Part shown: positions 42,872 to 50,695 of the stretch, in pieces
Layout: every line of letters begins with the position of its first letter
Numbering within the stretch: position 1 is the stretch's first letter
NCBI RefSeq assembly: GCF_020529025.1
Contig: NZ_JACNMM010000002.1
Coordinates: 682,001-746,000, forward strand
Direction of reading: 5' to 3'
DNA: 64,000 nt
Origin: Oceaniglobus trochenteri
GTDB taxonomy: Bacteria > Pseudomonadota > Alphaproteobacteria > Rhodobacterales > Rhodobacteraceae
Notes under the pieces: generated by a model
Told to the model about the DNA's origin: nothing
The model's input: only the letters and a program-made list of their open reading frames with translations
Database searches by the model: none
Position numbers and translations under genes: made by a program

Positions 42872-43999
42872 CTATAGCGCGGCGACCAATCGCTTCAGGT
42901 TGCCGCGGTCGCTTTCGGCCATGGTGCGGGCGGGCGGAATATCGAAGCCGCGTTCCAGCAAAAGGGGAAAGAGCGCCGAGAGTTCCGCCAGCATGTCGGG
43001 CGACATGAGAGCGATGGCATTGGGGCCAAGGAACAGGCTTTCGGTCTTCACGCCCTCGGCCAGAACCACCTCGTGACGGTCGAAACAGAAATGAACCACC
43101 CGCATGTCGTTTTCGGCGGCGATCAGGGTGACCCCGGGAATCTTCAGCAGTTGAACCGCGGGAACAAGAACCTCGTTCAGCCTGAAGGATCGCCGCACCG
43201 CCCGCGAGGCCACAAGGATGCGGTGCTGGCGGGTCACGATCATGTCACGACGGGGCAGATCGTTCCCCAGCGCGCCCTTTGCGATCTTCACCAGCTTGTG
43301 CTTGTCCGATGTCCGCATCGCACCCGACGAAATCAGCGTGCTGCCGATCCAGCGAATCTCCTGAAAGCCATGATCGACAGTCCAGACACGATCGCCCACC
43401 GCCAGATCGCGGGCCGCGACGGGCCCGGCATCGGTGTCGATCAACACATCGGGGCCGAAGCAGACGGGCAGATCGTCGTCCTGGGTGGACATGTCGACGC
43501 TGCGCAGGTTCGCGTTGCCGCTGTTGTTGCCGACCGAGGTGATGGTCAGCTTGCTCCAATCGCTGAACGGCCGGATTGCGGGGTCGTTCACCACGCTGTC
43601 CAGCGGGTTCAGGATGACATCTCCGCTCAGCATCTTGTACATGCGGAAACCGTCGGTCGCCACATAGGTCGTGCCATCCGAATAGGTGATCGTGACGGTG
43701 GTTTTCACCATGTCCACGACGAACACATCGTCCTGGCCGTTGAATTCGCTGTCGGGGTAGTTCAGCCGGTCACCGCCGGTGAAATTCGTCGGGTCGGGGC
43801 CGGTTTCGTCGTCACTGTCCCACAACTGGCCATCGTTGTTGCCATCGACGAAGTTGAAATCGACGCGGCTGCCTGTTGCATCCAGCTCTTCACCGACGGT
43901 TTCGGTGAAATCCTCGCTCACGTTCTGTTGGGTTCCCGCAAGGGAATTCGGGTAGAACCCGCGCAGGATGAAGCCTTCGATACCAGAAATGTTACCCAT
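42872..43999 (-). CDS. Hint-domain protein, probably exported or calcium-rich surface type
   Basis: 375 residues. N-terminal half (1-160) is rich in Asp/Asn/Gly (VDGNNDGQLWDSDDETG, DDVFVVDMV), a calcium-binding-like, beta-rich region typical of secreted RTX-type proteins. From about residue 178, CFGPDVLIDTDAGPVAARDL opens a Hint module (Hint_2 type) with the catalytic Cys; the TRQHRILV block follows. No C-terminal His-Asn splice junction or C-extein is present, so it is not an intein. I use ATG 43999; the frame extends to a GTG at 44032. No classical signal peptide; many such proteins use type I secretion. Function unknown. Confidence 0.82.
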   Translation of the reverse strand: MGNISGIEGFILRGFYPNSLAGTQQNVSEDFTETVGEELDATGSRVDFNFVDGNNDGQLWDSDDETGPDPTNFTGGDRLNYPDSEFNGQDDVFVVDMVKTTVTITYSDGTTYVATDGFRMYKMLSGDVILNPLDSVVNDPAIRPFSDWSKLTITSVGNNSGNANLRSVDMSTQDDDLPVCFGPDVLIDTDAGPVAARDLAVGDRVWTVDHGFQEIRWIGSTLISSGAMRTSDKHKLVKIAKGALGNDLPRRDMIVTRQHRILVASRAVRRSFRLNEVLVPAVQLLKIPGVTLIAAENDMRVVHFCFDRHEVVLAEGVKTESLFLGPNAIALMSPDMLAELSALFPLLLERGFDIPPARTMAESDRGNLKRLVAAL

Positions 44000-44427
44000 T
44001 GAACCGATCACTCTCGTTAACGAAACCCCCACAGGTTATGATAATCGAGAAAATGAAACAAATGCTACTCTGGGTTGTATTTTCAGTGTTTTCAATGAAG
44101 TGCGCTGATTCCAAACGGAAAACAATCGCGTGAGGCCGCAGTTCCGCCCGTTCGATCGATGCGGCGCTGCCGCGCCAGGCGTCCATTCTGCCACGATCTG
44201 AGCGGTTGAGAACCGCGCGAAAAGCCGAAGGGCGAATCAGTGCCGTGTCGCCGCGGCCGTGCAGAACAATGCAATTCGCCACCCCGAAGGTGCTTTACAA
44301 GCGTTGAAATCGTTGGAATGAGCGGTACGCGTCCTCCTGATCGGGGCCGGACCGAAGCAATCGCTAGCTGGCAGGGCGGGCCCCATGGGCGGGCCGTTGT
44401 CGTTCTTATATCCAGGGGAGGGCCCGT
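44000..44427. other. Intergenic stretch between Hint gene and marC, no gene seen
   Basis: About 430 bases without a supported gene. The part next to the Hint gene (44030-44130) is clearly AT-rich and probably holds its promoter; the remainder is GC-normal. A GGGGAGG site lies at the right end just before the marC GTG. No tRNA, hairpin terminator or repeat copy was recognised here. Confidence 0.6.
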
Positions 44428-45084
44428 GTGATCTGGTCGGAACATCTGCGCGAATTCGTGACCCTTCTGGTGGTGATCGACCCCATCGGCTCGGTTCCCG
44501 TGTTCCTTTTCGCCGTGGCCCATGTACCCCCTGCCCTGCACCGCAGGTTCGCGGTCCGCGCCGTGGCGATTGCGACGGTGGTGCTTCTTGCCTTCCTGAT
44601 CGGCGGGCAGTTCGTGCTGGAAACGCTGGGCCTTCGGCTGGGATCGTTCCAGATTGCCGGTGGCATCATACTTTTCCTGTTCGCGCTGACCATGATCTTC
44701 GGCAGTTCCAAGCCCGACATCGAGATCGAAGAGGCCGAGCGTGACCACCTCGCCGGGGCGGTCTTTCCGCTGGCCATGCCCTCGATCGCGTCGCCGGGGG
44801 CGATGCTTGCGGTGGTCGTTCTGACCGACAACCACCAGCAATCCATTTCCGAACAGACGGCAACCGGCGTGCTGCTGATCCTGGTGATGGTGCTGACGTT
44901 GTGCCTGCTGCTGGCCGCGACCCTGATTCACCGGATCATCGGGCGCACCGGCGCAAGCGTGATCAGCCGGGTCATGGGCATCGTCCTTGCCACGATCGCG
45001 GTGGATTCGATCCTCGGGGGGTTCGACACACTGAATATACTGGATATCGCCGAACCCGCCGCCCTGCCGGTTCAGGTCGAATGA
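44428..45084 (+). CDS. MarC family integral membrane protein
   Basis: 218 residues, six membrane helices, the MarC family (UPF0056). Conserved features: VVIDPIGSVPVFL at about 15-27, GGIILFLFALTMIFG near 77, FPLAMPSIASPGAM near 115. The name comes from the mar locus but no antibiotic resistance role is proven; transport function is suspected. Starts with GTG at 44428, preceded by GGGGAGG. Ends 6 bases before the convergent RAM-domain gene. Confidence 0.92.
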   Translation: MIWSEHLREFVTLLVVIDPIGSVPVFLFAVAHVPPALHRRFAVRAVAIATVVLLAFLIGGQFVLETLGLRLGSFQIAGGIILFLFALTMIFGSSKPDIEIEEAERDHLAGAVFPLAMPSIASPGAMLAVVVLTDNHQQSISEQTATGVLLILVMVLTLCLLLAATLIHRIIGRTGASVISRVMGIVLATIAVDSILGGFDTLNILDIAEPAALPVQVE

Positions 45085-45090
45085 CGCCGC

Positions 45091-45333
45091 TCAGAAGGCC
45101 TTGAAGGTCAGCGTCGTCAAGGTGCGTTCGATGCCCTTGATGGTGCGCAGGTTGTCGTTGATGAACAGCCCGATGTCCTGATCGCCGGGAATGTACATCT
45201 TCAGCAGCAGATCGAATTCGCCGCTGGTAGAGTAAAGCTCGGAGTGGAGTTCGCGCAGCACGATCTCATCGGCGACCTTGTAGGTCTCACCGGGGACACA
45301 TCTGATCTGGACGAACACGCATTCCATGGCCAT
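45091..45333 (-). CDS. Stand-alone Lrp/AsnC ligand-binding (RAM) domain protein
   Basis: 80 residues consisting only of the RAM (ACT-like) effector domain of Lrp/AsnC regulators, with no DNA-binding helix-turn-helix. Conserved pattern FVQIRCVPGETYKVADEI, then SGEFDLLLKMYIP and a helix before IERTLTTLTF. ATG 45333 is chosen because AAGGAG lies 7 bases upstream. Such domains oligomerise and bind amino acids, and may modulate full-length Lrp proteins elsewhere. Convergent with marC. Confidence 0.88.
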   Translation of the reverse strand: MAMECVFVQIRCVPGETYKVADEIVLRELHSELYSTSGEFDLLLKMYIPGDQDIGLFINDNLRTIKGIERTLTTLTFKAF

Positions 45334-45397
45334 GGCCAAACTCCTTCGCTGCCGGTGGCAACAGCCTATTCCCCCCCGCGGGCGGGAACAAGCACCG

Positions 45398-45766
45398 TCA
45401 TGCCAGCTCGGGGTCGTCCAGATCGGTCTGTATCCATCGCTCGCTCAGGTGAATATCGGTGCTTTCCAGCAACCCGGGCCCCAGGTTTTCAAATTTGTGC
45501 GGCACTCCCGCAGGCCCCAGAATGACCTGCCCTGCCACGGCTTCGATCTTCCGCTCGCCGACGGTGAACAACGCGCGGCCGCTGCGCAGGATGAACACCT
45601 CGCCATAGGGGTGCACATGCCATTTCGGCCCGGCGCCGATCGTCTCGGTGGCATAGAACAGGACGGTCACGCCGGTGCCGATGTCGATGCCTTCGAACCT
45701 GCCCTTCCACAGGCTGTCGTCGCGCGCCCAATCGGCGCGGTTCAGGATGGTCGGTTCACGGGTCAT
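45398..45766 (-). CDS. Small cupin-domain protein
   Basis: 122 residues, a single cupin barrel. Metal-site residues: His93-type HVHPYGE motif (about 50-56, with Glu), later PHKFENLG (about 88-95). Likely a metal-binding enzyme or sensor; substrate unknown. Start ATG 45766 has a purine-rich AGGCAGGCAAG upstream; the longer frame overlaps the ECF sigma 5' region. Divergent from the ECF sigma factor, with about 120 bases between, so they could share regulation. Confidence 0.85.
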   Translation of the reverse strand: MTREPTILNRADWARDDSLWKGRFEGIDIGTGVTVLFYATETIGAGPKWHVHPYGEVFILRSGRALFTVGERKIEAVAGQVILGPAGVPHKFENLGPGLLESTDIHLSERWIQTDLDDPELA

Positions 45767-45887
45767 CTTGCCTGCCTTTGCGCTGGGTCCACCTTGCCCA
45801 ACGCCAAAAGCCGGGCCTGGGATGCAAAAGAATTTCGCAACACGCCAAGGATTGACCGGCGGCGCGCGTCCAACAACTGTGATGCGC

Positions 45888-46427
45888 ATGAACACGACAG
45901 ACGAGGATCTGGCCCGCGCGGCCGCGACGGGGGACGCTGCCGCCTTCTCGGCCCTGCTCGAGCGGCGCTATGACACCCTGTTCGCCCTGTGCTTCCGCCT
46001 GACCGGCACCCAGGCCGAGGCCGAGGATCTGACCCAGGACATCTGCCTGTCCCTGCCCGCCCGCATGGCGCACTTTGCCGGGCAGTCGCGCTTCACCACC
46101 TGGCTTTACCGGGTGGCGGTGAATGCCGCCCACGACCGCCGCCGCCGCGCGGCAAGCCACACCAGGGCCGCCCGGGGCTGGGGCGACTGGGAACTGGCCC
46201 GCCAGGCGGCGATCGACAAAGAGGCCGACCGCCAGGATTGGCTGCAGGGCGCCATGGCCCGGCTTCCCGCCGATCTGCGCGACACCCTGGCGCTGACCAT
46301 GGACGATGACCTGACCCACGCCGAGGCCGCCGAGGTTCTGGGCATATCGCCAGGCACCGTCAGCTGGCGGCTGTCCGAAGTGCGCAAACGCCTGCGCGAA
46401 GAGGCCCGAGAGGAGGGCGCCACATGA
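45888..46427 (+). CDS. ECF-type RNA polymerase sigma factor
   Basis: 179 residues. Region 2 (about 20-85: ERRYDTLFALCFRLTGTQAEAEDLTQDI, then FTTWLYRVAVNAAHDRRRR) and region 4 (about 120-172: LPADLRDTLALTM, HAEAAEVLGISPGTVSWRLSEVRKRL) are both present with a short linker. ATG 45888 or 45882; no clear Shine-Dalgarno, so a leaderless or near-leaderless message is possible. Its stop overlaps the ATG of the VWA protein (ATGA), the usual sigma/anti-sigma arrangement. Confidence 0.93.
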   Translation: MNTTDEDLARAAATGDAAAFSALLERRYDTLFALCFRLTGTQAEAEDLTQDICLSLPARMAHFAGQSRFTTWLYRVAVNAAHDRRRRAASHTRAARGWGDWELARQAAIDKEADRQDWLQGAMARLPADLRDTLALTMDDDLTHAEAAEVLGISPGTVSWRLSEVRKRLREEAREEGAT

Positions 46428-48313
46428 CCGATCCGCTGGACGATCTGAAATCCGCCATGCAGCGCGCCACACCCGCGCCCGATGCCGCACGCCGCGCCCG
46501 GACCCTGGCCGAGGCGCAAAAAAACTTCGCGGCCCGCCAAGAAACGGCATCGCCCCTGCGTCCTAACCATGACCGCCCCGAAAGGTGGGCGGCCTTCTGG
46601 AAAGGTATCACGCAGATGTTCACAACCCTCACCCGCCCCGCCGCCCTGACCGCGACGACCGCCCTTGTCGCCGCCGTCGTCTTCGTTTCCCTGCCCGCAA
46701 CCCGCGAGATGCTGCGCCCCGGTCCTGTGGATGACCTGCGCAGCCGCACCGAAGACACCGCCGCCGACCGGGCCCCCGAACCGCAACCGGTGGACGATGT
46801 GATGGTGGACGCCCCCGCTCCGGCCCCGCCCATGGCCGCAAAGCGCGCCGCCCCCGCCGCCGATGCCTATGTCGGCGCGCTGGCCGAGGAAGCGCCGATG
46901 CCGGTGATCGAACCCGGCAGCACCGAGGCCTATGCCAACGCCGATCCGAACCCGGTGAAACCGGTGGCCGAACAGCCGGTCTCGACCTTCTCGGTCGATG
47001 TCGACACGGCCAGCTATGCCCTGGTGCGCCAATCCATCATGGCCGGCGCCCTGCCCCCGCCCGAAGCGGTGCGGGTGGAAGAGATGATCAACTATTTCCC
47101 CTATGCCTACCCCGCGCCCGAAGGCGGCGCCCCCTTCCGCCCCACGGTCAGCCTGATGGAAACCCCCTGGAACGCCGACACCCGGCTTCTGCGCATCGGG
47201 CTTCAGGGTGCGCTGCCGCCCCTGGCCGACCGCCCGCCCCTGAACCTCGTGTTCCTGATCGACACCTCGGGTTCGATGAGCGATCAGAACAAGCTGCCGC
47301 TGCTGATCCAGTCGTTCCGCCTGATGCTGGGCCAGTTGCGCCCGACCGACGAGGTGGCCATCGTCACCTATGCCGGGTCGTCGGGCCGCGTGCTCGATCC
47401 GACACCGGCGGGCGAACGCAGCACCATCCTTGCCGCGCTGGAACGTTTGGCGGCGGGCGGCGCGACAGCCGGGCAAGAGGGCCTGCAACTGGCCTATGCC
47501 ACCGCCGATGAAATGGCCGGCGAGGACGAGGTAAGCCGCGTGATCCTGGCCACTGACGGCGATTTCAACGTCGGCCTCTCCGACCCCGAGGCGCTGGAAA
47601 CCTACATCGCCGACAAGCGCGACAGCGGCACCTATCTTTCCGTCCTGGGGTTCGGGCGCGGCAATCTCGACGATGCGACAATGCAGGCCTTGGCCCAGAC
47701 GGGCAACGGACAGGCCGCCTATATCGACACCCTCTCCGAGGCGCAGAAGGTGCTGGTGGATCAGTTGACCGGCGTGCTTTTCCCCATTGCCGACGACGTG
47801 AAGGTGCAGGTCGAATTCAACCCGGCAGAGGTGGCCGAATACCGCCTGATCGGCTATGAAACCCGCGCCCTCCGGCGCGAGGATTTCAACAACGACAAGG
47901 TGGATGCCGGTGAAATCGGCGCCGGCCACCAGGTGACCGCGCTTTACGAGGTGACGCCCCTCGGCTCTCCGGCCACCCTGAACGATCCGCTGCGCTATGG
48001 CGGCGAGGCGGGCGACGGCGCAGCGGGCGGCGAACTGGCCTTCCTGCGCCTGCGCGCCAAGGCCCCGGGCGCCAGCGAAAGCAGCCTGACGGAACTGCCG
48101 ATCCCGGCCACGGTAACCGACGCCGACACCGACGCGCGCTTTGCCGCCGCGATCGCCGGTTTCGGGCAACTTCTGCGCGGGTCCGACTATCTGGGCGACT
48201 GGACCCTGGACGATGCCATCGCCCTGGCCAACAGCGCAACGGGCGAAGACGCCTTCGGCTATCGGCGCGAAGCCGTCAGCCTGATGCGCCTGGCCCAAAG
48301 CCTGAAGAACTGA
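46424..48313 (+). CDS. Membrane VWA (YfbK-type) protein coupled to ECF sigma, probable anti-sigma
   Basis: 629 residues. Cytosolic N-terminal ~65 residues precede one membrane helix (about 69-90: PAALTATTALVAAVVFVSLP), then a Pro/Ala/Asp-rich linker (100-175), a von Willebrand A N-terminal segment (STFSVDVDTASYALVRQ, 188-204), the VWA domain with MIDAS DTSGSMS (about 284), and a YfbK-type C-terminal domain. Translationally coupled to the sigma gene by ATGA, with the cytosolic segment in the place of an anti-sigma domain. Ends in a repeat copy. So it could sense an extracytoplasmic cue and release the sigma; that is inference. Confidence 0.9.
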   Translation: MTDPLDDLKSAMQRATPAPDAARRARTLAEAQKNFAARQETASPLRPNHDRPERWAAFWKGITQMFTTLTRPAALTATTALVAAVVFVSLPATREMLRPGPVDDLRSRTEDTAADRAPEPQPVDDVMVDAPAPAPPMAAKRAAPAADAYVGALAEEAPMPVIEPGSTEAYANADPNPVKPVAEQPVSTFSVDVDTASYALVRQSIMAGALPPPEAVRVEEMINYFPYAYPAPEGGAPFRPTVSLMETPWNADTRLLRIGLQGALPPLADRPPLNLVFLIDTSGSMSDQNKLPLLIQSFRLMLGQLRPTDEVAIVTYAGSSGRVLDPTPAGERSTILAALERLAAGGATAGQEGLQLAYATADEMAGEDEVSRVILATDGDFNVGLSDPEALETYIADKRDSGTYLSVLGFGRGNLDDATMQALAQTGNGQAAYIDTLSEAQKVLVDQLTGVLFPIADDVKVQVEFNPAEVAEYRLIGYETRALRREDFNNDKVDAGEIGAGHQVTALYEVTPLGSPATLNDPLRYGGEAGDGAAGGELAFLRLRAKAPGASESSLTELPIPATVTDADTDARFAAAIAGFGQLLRGSDYLGDWTLDDAIALANSATGEDAFGYRREAVSLMRLAQSLKN

Positions 48314-48316
48314 CCC

Positions 48317-48344
48317 CCCCTCTTTCTTGCCCTAAATACTCAAA
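48317..48344 (-). repeat. Dispersed 26-bp repeat, copy between VWA and Hsp20 genes
   Basis: Minus-orientation copy (TGAGTATTT, AGG, GCAAGAAAGAGGGG) immediately after the VWA stop and abutting a hairpin terminator. Confidence 0.8.
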
Positions 48345-48367
48345 AAGGCGCGCCAACGGCGCGCCTT
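48345..48367 (-). terminator. Intrinsic terminator of hsp20 gene
   Basis: Perfect 10-bp stem AAGGCGCGCC (48345-48354) with GGCGCGCCTT (48358-48367), loop AAC. Read on the minus strand after the Hsp20 gene it ends in TTTTTGAG, a T-run from the adjacent repeat. The plus-strand transcript gets no T-run. Confidence 0.8.
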
Positions 48368-48396
48368 CCCCATTCTTGCAAACGGTCCGACAGACG

Positions 48397-48861
48397 TCAG
48401 GCGTCGGCGTGTTCCACCGCCTTGGTCTCGACGGTCTCGCCCTTGGCAATCTCGATGCGGCGGGGTTTCAGAGCCTCGGGCACCTCGCGCACAAGGTCGA
48501 TATGCAGCATCCCGTCGACATGCGACGCGGTGGTCACGCGCACGTGGTCGGCAAGGTGGAAGCGGCGCTCGAAGGCGCGGGTGGCAATACCGCGATGCAG
48601 ATAGGTCCGCTCGCCTTCATCGCTGGACTTGCGGGCCGAGACGATCAGCGCGTTTTCACGCACCTCCACGCTCAGGTCGGCATCCGAGAACCCGGCGGCG
48701 GCAATCGAGATGCGCCAGCCATCCTCGGCGGTCTTTTCGATGTTGTAGGGCGGATAGGTCTGCGCGCCGACATTGTCGGTCAGAACGCGGTCCATCAGGT
48801 CAGCCACCTGATCGAAACCGACGGTGGCACGGTAAAGCGGTGCAAGATCAGAGGTTCGCAT
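48397..48861 (-). CDS. Small heat shock protein, Hsp20 (IbpA-like) family
   Basis: ATP-independent cytosolic holdase. 154 residues: short helical N-terminus (MRTSDLAPLYRATVGFDQV, resembling the alphaproteobacterial IbpA start), alpha-crystallin domain (about 38-132) with AAAGFSDADLSVEVRENALIV, and the A-x-x-x-n-G-L-like DGMLHIDLVR motif. Conserved C-terminal IxI-type anchor is present as RRIEI. The 5' leader carries a long inverted repeat (48877-48953) that could regulate translation. GGAAGGA sits upstream of the ATG. Confidence 0.93.
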   Translation of the reverse strand: MRTSDLAPLYRATVGFDQVADLMDRVLTDNVGAQTYPPYNIEKTAEDGWRISIAAAGFSDADLSVEVRENALIVSARKSSDEGERTYLHRGIATRAFERRFHLADHVRVTTASHVDGMLHIDLVREVPEALKPRRIEIAKGETVETKAVEHADA

Positions 48862-48876
48862 GGGTCATCCTTCCAA

Positions 48877-48953
48877 AAGCGATAACGTTGTCTGGCCCTC
48901 CCACGGGGGACGGGCCGGTTGTCCGGGCCCGCATCCGGCACCCGGTATCGCTT
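48877..48953 (-). promoter_or_regulatory. Structured 5' leader of hsp20, candidate RNA thermometer
   Basis: Eight-base perfect inverted repeat AAGCGATA (48877-48884) and TATCGCTT (48946-48953), 61 bases apart, enclosing a GC-rich hairpin (GGCCCTCCC with GGGGGACGGGCC, around 48892-48916). The outer helix ends just upstream of the GGAAGGA ribosome binding site. The arrangement suggests a foldable leader; the thermometer role is inference, since the Shine-Dalgarno itself is not visibly paired. Confidence 0.45.
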
Positions 48954-48987
48954 AGGTAGGAAGAGGCTCGGGGCGGTTCAAGACCCC

Positions 48988-49833
48988 TCAATCGCGCCGC
49001 CGCGCCTTCAGGAAACGGGCGCCCTGGGCGCGGTGATCGGCCCTGGGCATCACCCGCCGCGCCACGGCATCGCGCGCCAGGATCACGCCGCGCCCGGTGG
49101 TCAGGGCCGATTTCAGCTCGGCCAGGGCGGGGGGAATATCCATGCCATAGGCCACCTGCCGCCCGCGATATTCACCCCCCGACGAAATGATCGAAACGAT
49201 CCGCGCCCGCCGCCCCGAAAGATCGAAGACCGGCGCGCCCGATGCGCCGAAGGTCACGTCGCAACTCAGCATCGTCAGCCGATCGCGGCTGTCCAGAACC
49301 CCGCAACGCCGTTGCAGGGAAAGCGCCGACGCCCGGCCCTCGGCGTAGGACACCACCGAAACCTCCTGCCCTCGTGCCGGAAGGCGCTCCACCAAGAAGG
49401 GCGCGGCGGTGGCGGCCGGAATCGGCGTCTCCAGCTCCAGCAGCGCCAGGTCATACCGGATCTGGCCCGCGCGCCCGGTCGTCGCCTCGGCATATAGGGG
49501 ATGCACGACAGCACGTTTCACGCCCCGTTCGGCCACGGCCAATCCGTCGCGCAGCCCGGCGCGAAACCGCAGGGCGCCGAGATCGCGGGCCGTGCCCTGC
49601 GCCCGGTCGAACAGGCAATGGCCCGCCGTCAGCACAAGGTCGGGCGCGATCAGAACCCCGGAACAGAAGCCGCGGCCCCCCAGGTCGACACGGCCTACCG
49701 CCTCCCAGCCCAGCCCTTCCGAGCGCAGGGTCAGGCGTTTCAGCCCGCTGTCACCGGCAAGAACCGGCGCCGGCCCATGGGCGAGCAGACCCAGGACCAG
49801 CGCAAGGAGGCCGCGGCAGGCCAGCGCCCTCAT
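48988..49833 (-). CDS. Exported trypsin-like serine protease, copy A
   Basis: 281 residues. Signal peptide to about residue 26 (ALALVLGLLAH region, ending VLAGD). Chymotrypsin fold with the triad His72 (TAGHC), Asp128 (RYDLALLEL) and Ser198 in FGASGAP; the usual GDSGGP is changed to GASGAP but the Ser remains. No propeptide with an R-[IV]-[IV]-G-G activation site is seen. The basic tail (RADHRAQGARFLKARRRD) is unusual. The ATG overlaps the stop of copy B (ATGA), so the two tandem paralogues are co-translated. Confidence 0.9.
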   Translation of the reverse strand: MRALACRGLLALVLGLLAHGPAPVLAGDSGLKRLTLRSEGLGWEAVGRVDLGGRGFCSGVLIAPDLVLTAGHCLFDRAQGTARDLGALRFRAGLRDGLAVAERGVKRAVVHPLYAEATTGRAGQIRYDLALLELETPIPAATAAPFLVERLPARGQEVSVVSYAEGRASALSLQRRCGVLDSRDRLTMLSCDVTFGASGAPVFDLSGRRARIVSIISSGGEYRGRQVAYGMDIPPALAELKSALTTGRGVILARDAVARRVMPRADHRAQGARFLKARRRD

Positions 49834-50633
49834 GGTTTCAGGAATTTGGCCGTGTTGCCTGCACCAAGCCGGCTGAGCCGTGCCGATCCACGGCCGAACA
49901 CCCCGTCGCTTTCGTGCAGAACCGTCATCAGTTCGGCCAGCGGCGTTTCCAGCGAGGTGCCGATGGAAACCTTCTGATCCTCCATGTCGGCCATGGCCGA
50001 CACCACCGAAACGATCTGCGGGCGGTCGCCGTCCAGAACGAAGATCGGCGCACCGGACGATCCGAAGTCAACCTCGCAGGACAGGACAAGCGCCCCCGCC
50101 TGGCGGGCCAGCACATGGCAGGTTTCCTGCAGGCTGGGCCGTTCGGCGCGGTCATGGGCGTAAGACACAACGCCGACCCGGTCGCCCTTTTGCGGGCGCG
50201 CGTGGGTGGCAAAGGGGGCGATCCGGCTGTTGCGGATCGGGCGGTCCAGCTGGATCAGCGCCAGATCGCGGGCGATGCGCCCCATGGCCTTGTCGTTGAT
50301 GTCGTATTCCGGGTGAACCACGCTGCGCCGCACGCCGCGATAGGCCTGGGCGCGGCCATCGCGCCAACCGGCCAGGAATTCGATGCTGTCATCGCCATAG
50401 CGCTTGCCCGTGCGCTTGTCGAAAAGACAGTGTGCGGCGGTCAGAACGATGTCTTCCCCGATCAGCGCGCCTGTGCAGAACGATTTGCTGCCCAGGTTCA
50501 GCCGCCCCACGGCATCCCAGCCGCGCGCGTCATCCGCTGTCAGCAGGGTGCGCAAGCCGCTTTCCTCGGCCTGGGCCGCCACGCTGGCCAGCAGCGCCAT
50601 GGCACCGGCAAGAATCGCTCTGATCAATCGCAT
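49830..50633 (-). CDS. Exported trypsin-like serine protease, copy B
   Basis: 267 residues from ATG 50633, preceded by GGGAG. Signal peptide to about residue 22 (MRLIRAILAGAMALLAS ... QAE). Triad His68 (LTAAHC), Asp123 (ARDLALIQL) and Ser193 in FGSSGAP. Its alignment with copy A is direct over the whole length (GWDAVGRLNLG with GWEAVGRVDLG, and so on), showing a local duplication. No zymogen site. Lies 62 bases after glcF on the same strand. Targets unknown. Confidence 0.9.
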   Translation of the reverse strand: MRLIRAILAGAMALLASVAAQAEESGLRTLLTADDARGWDAVGRLNLGSKSFCTGALIGEDIVLTAAHCLFDKRTGKRYGDDSIEFLAGWRDGRAQAYRGVRRSVVHPEYDINDKAMGRIARDLALIQLDRPIRNSRIAPFATHARPQKGDRVGVVSYAHDRAERPSLQETCHVLARQAGALVLSCEVDFGSSGAPIFVLDGDRPQIVSVVSAMADMEDQKVSIGTSLETPLAELMTVLHESDGVFGRGSARLSRLGAGNTAKFLKP

Positions 50634-50695
50634 CCGCAGTCTCCCTGTCCTGCCCAAGGTCTAGCCACCGGATGGGGCAGAGTTGCGGCAGAACC

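Noticed and set aside
42872-43999. Hint protein as an intein
   Set aside because: No C-terminal His-Asn junction and no C-extein; the N-terminal part is not a recognisable host protein fragment.
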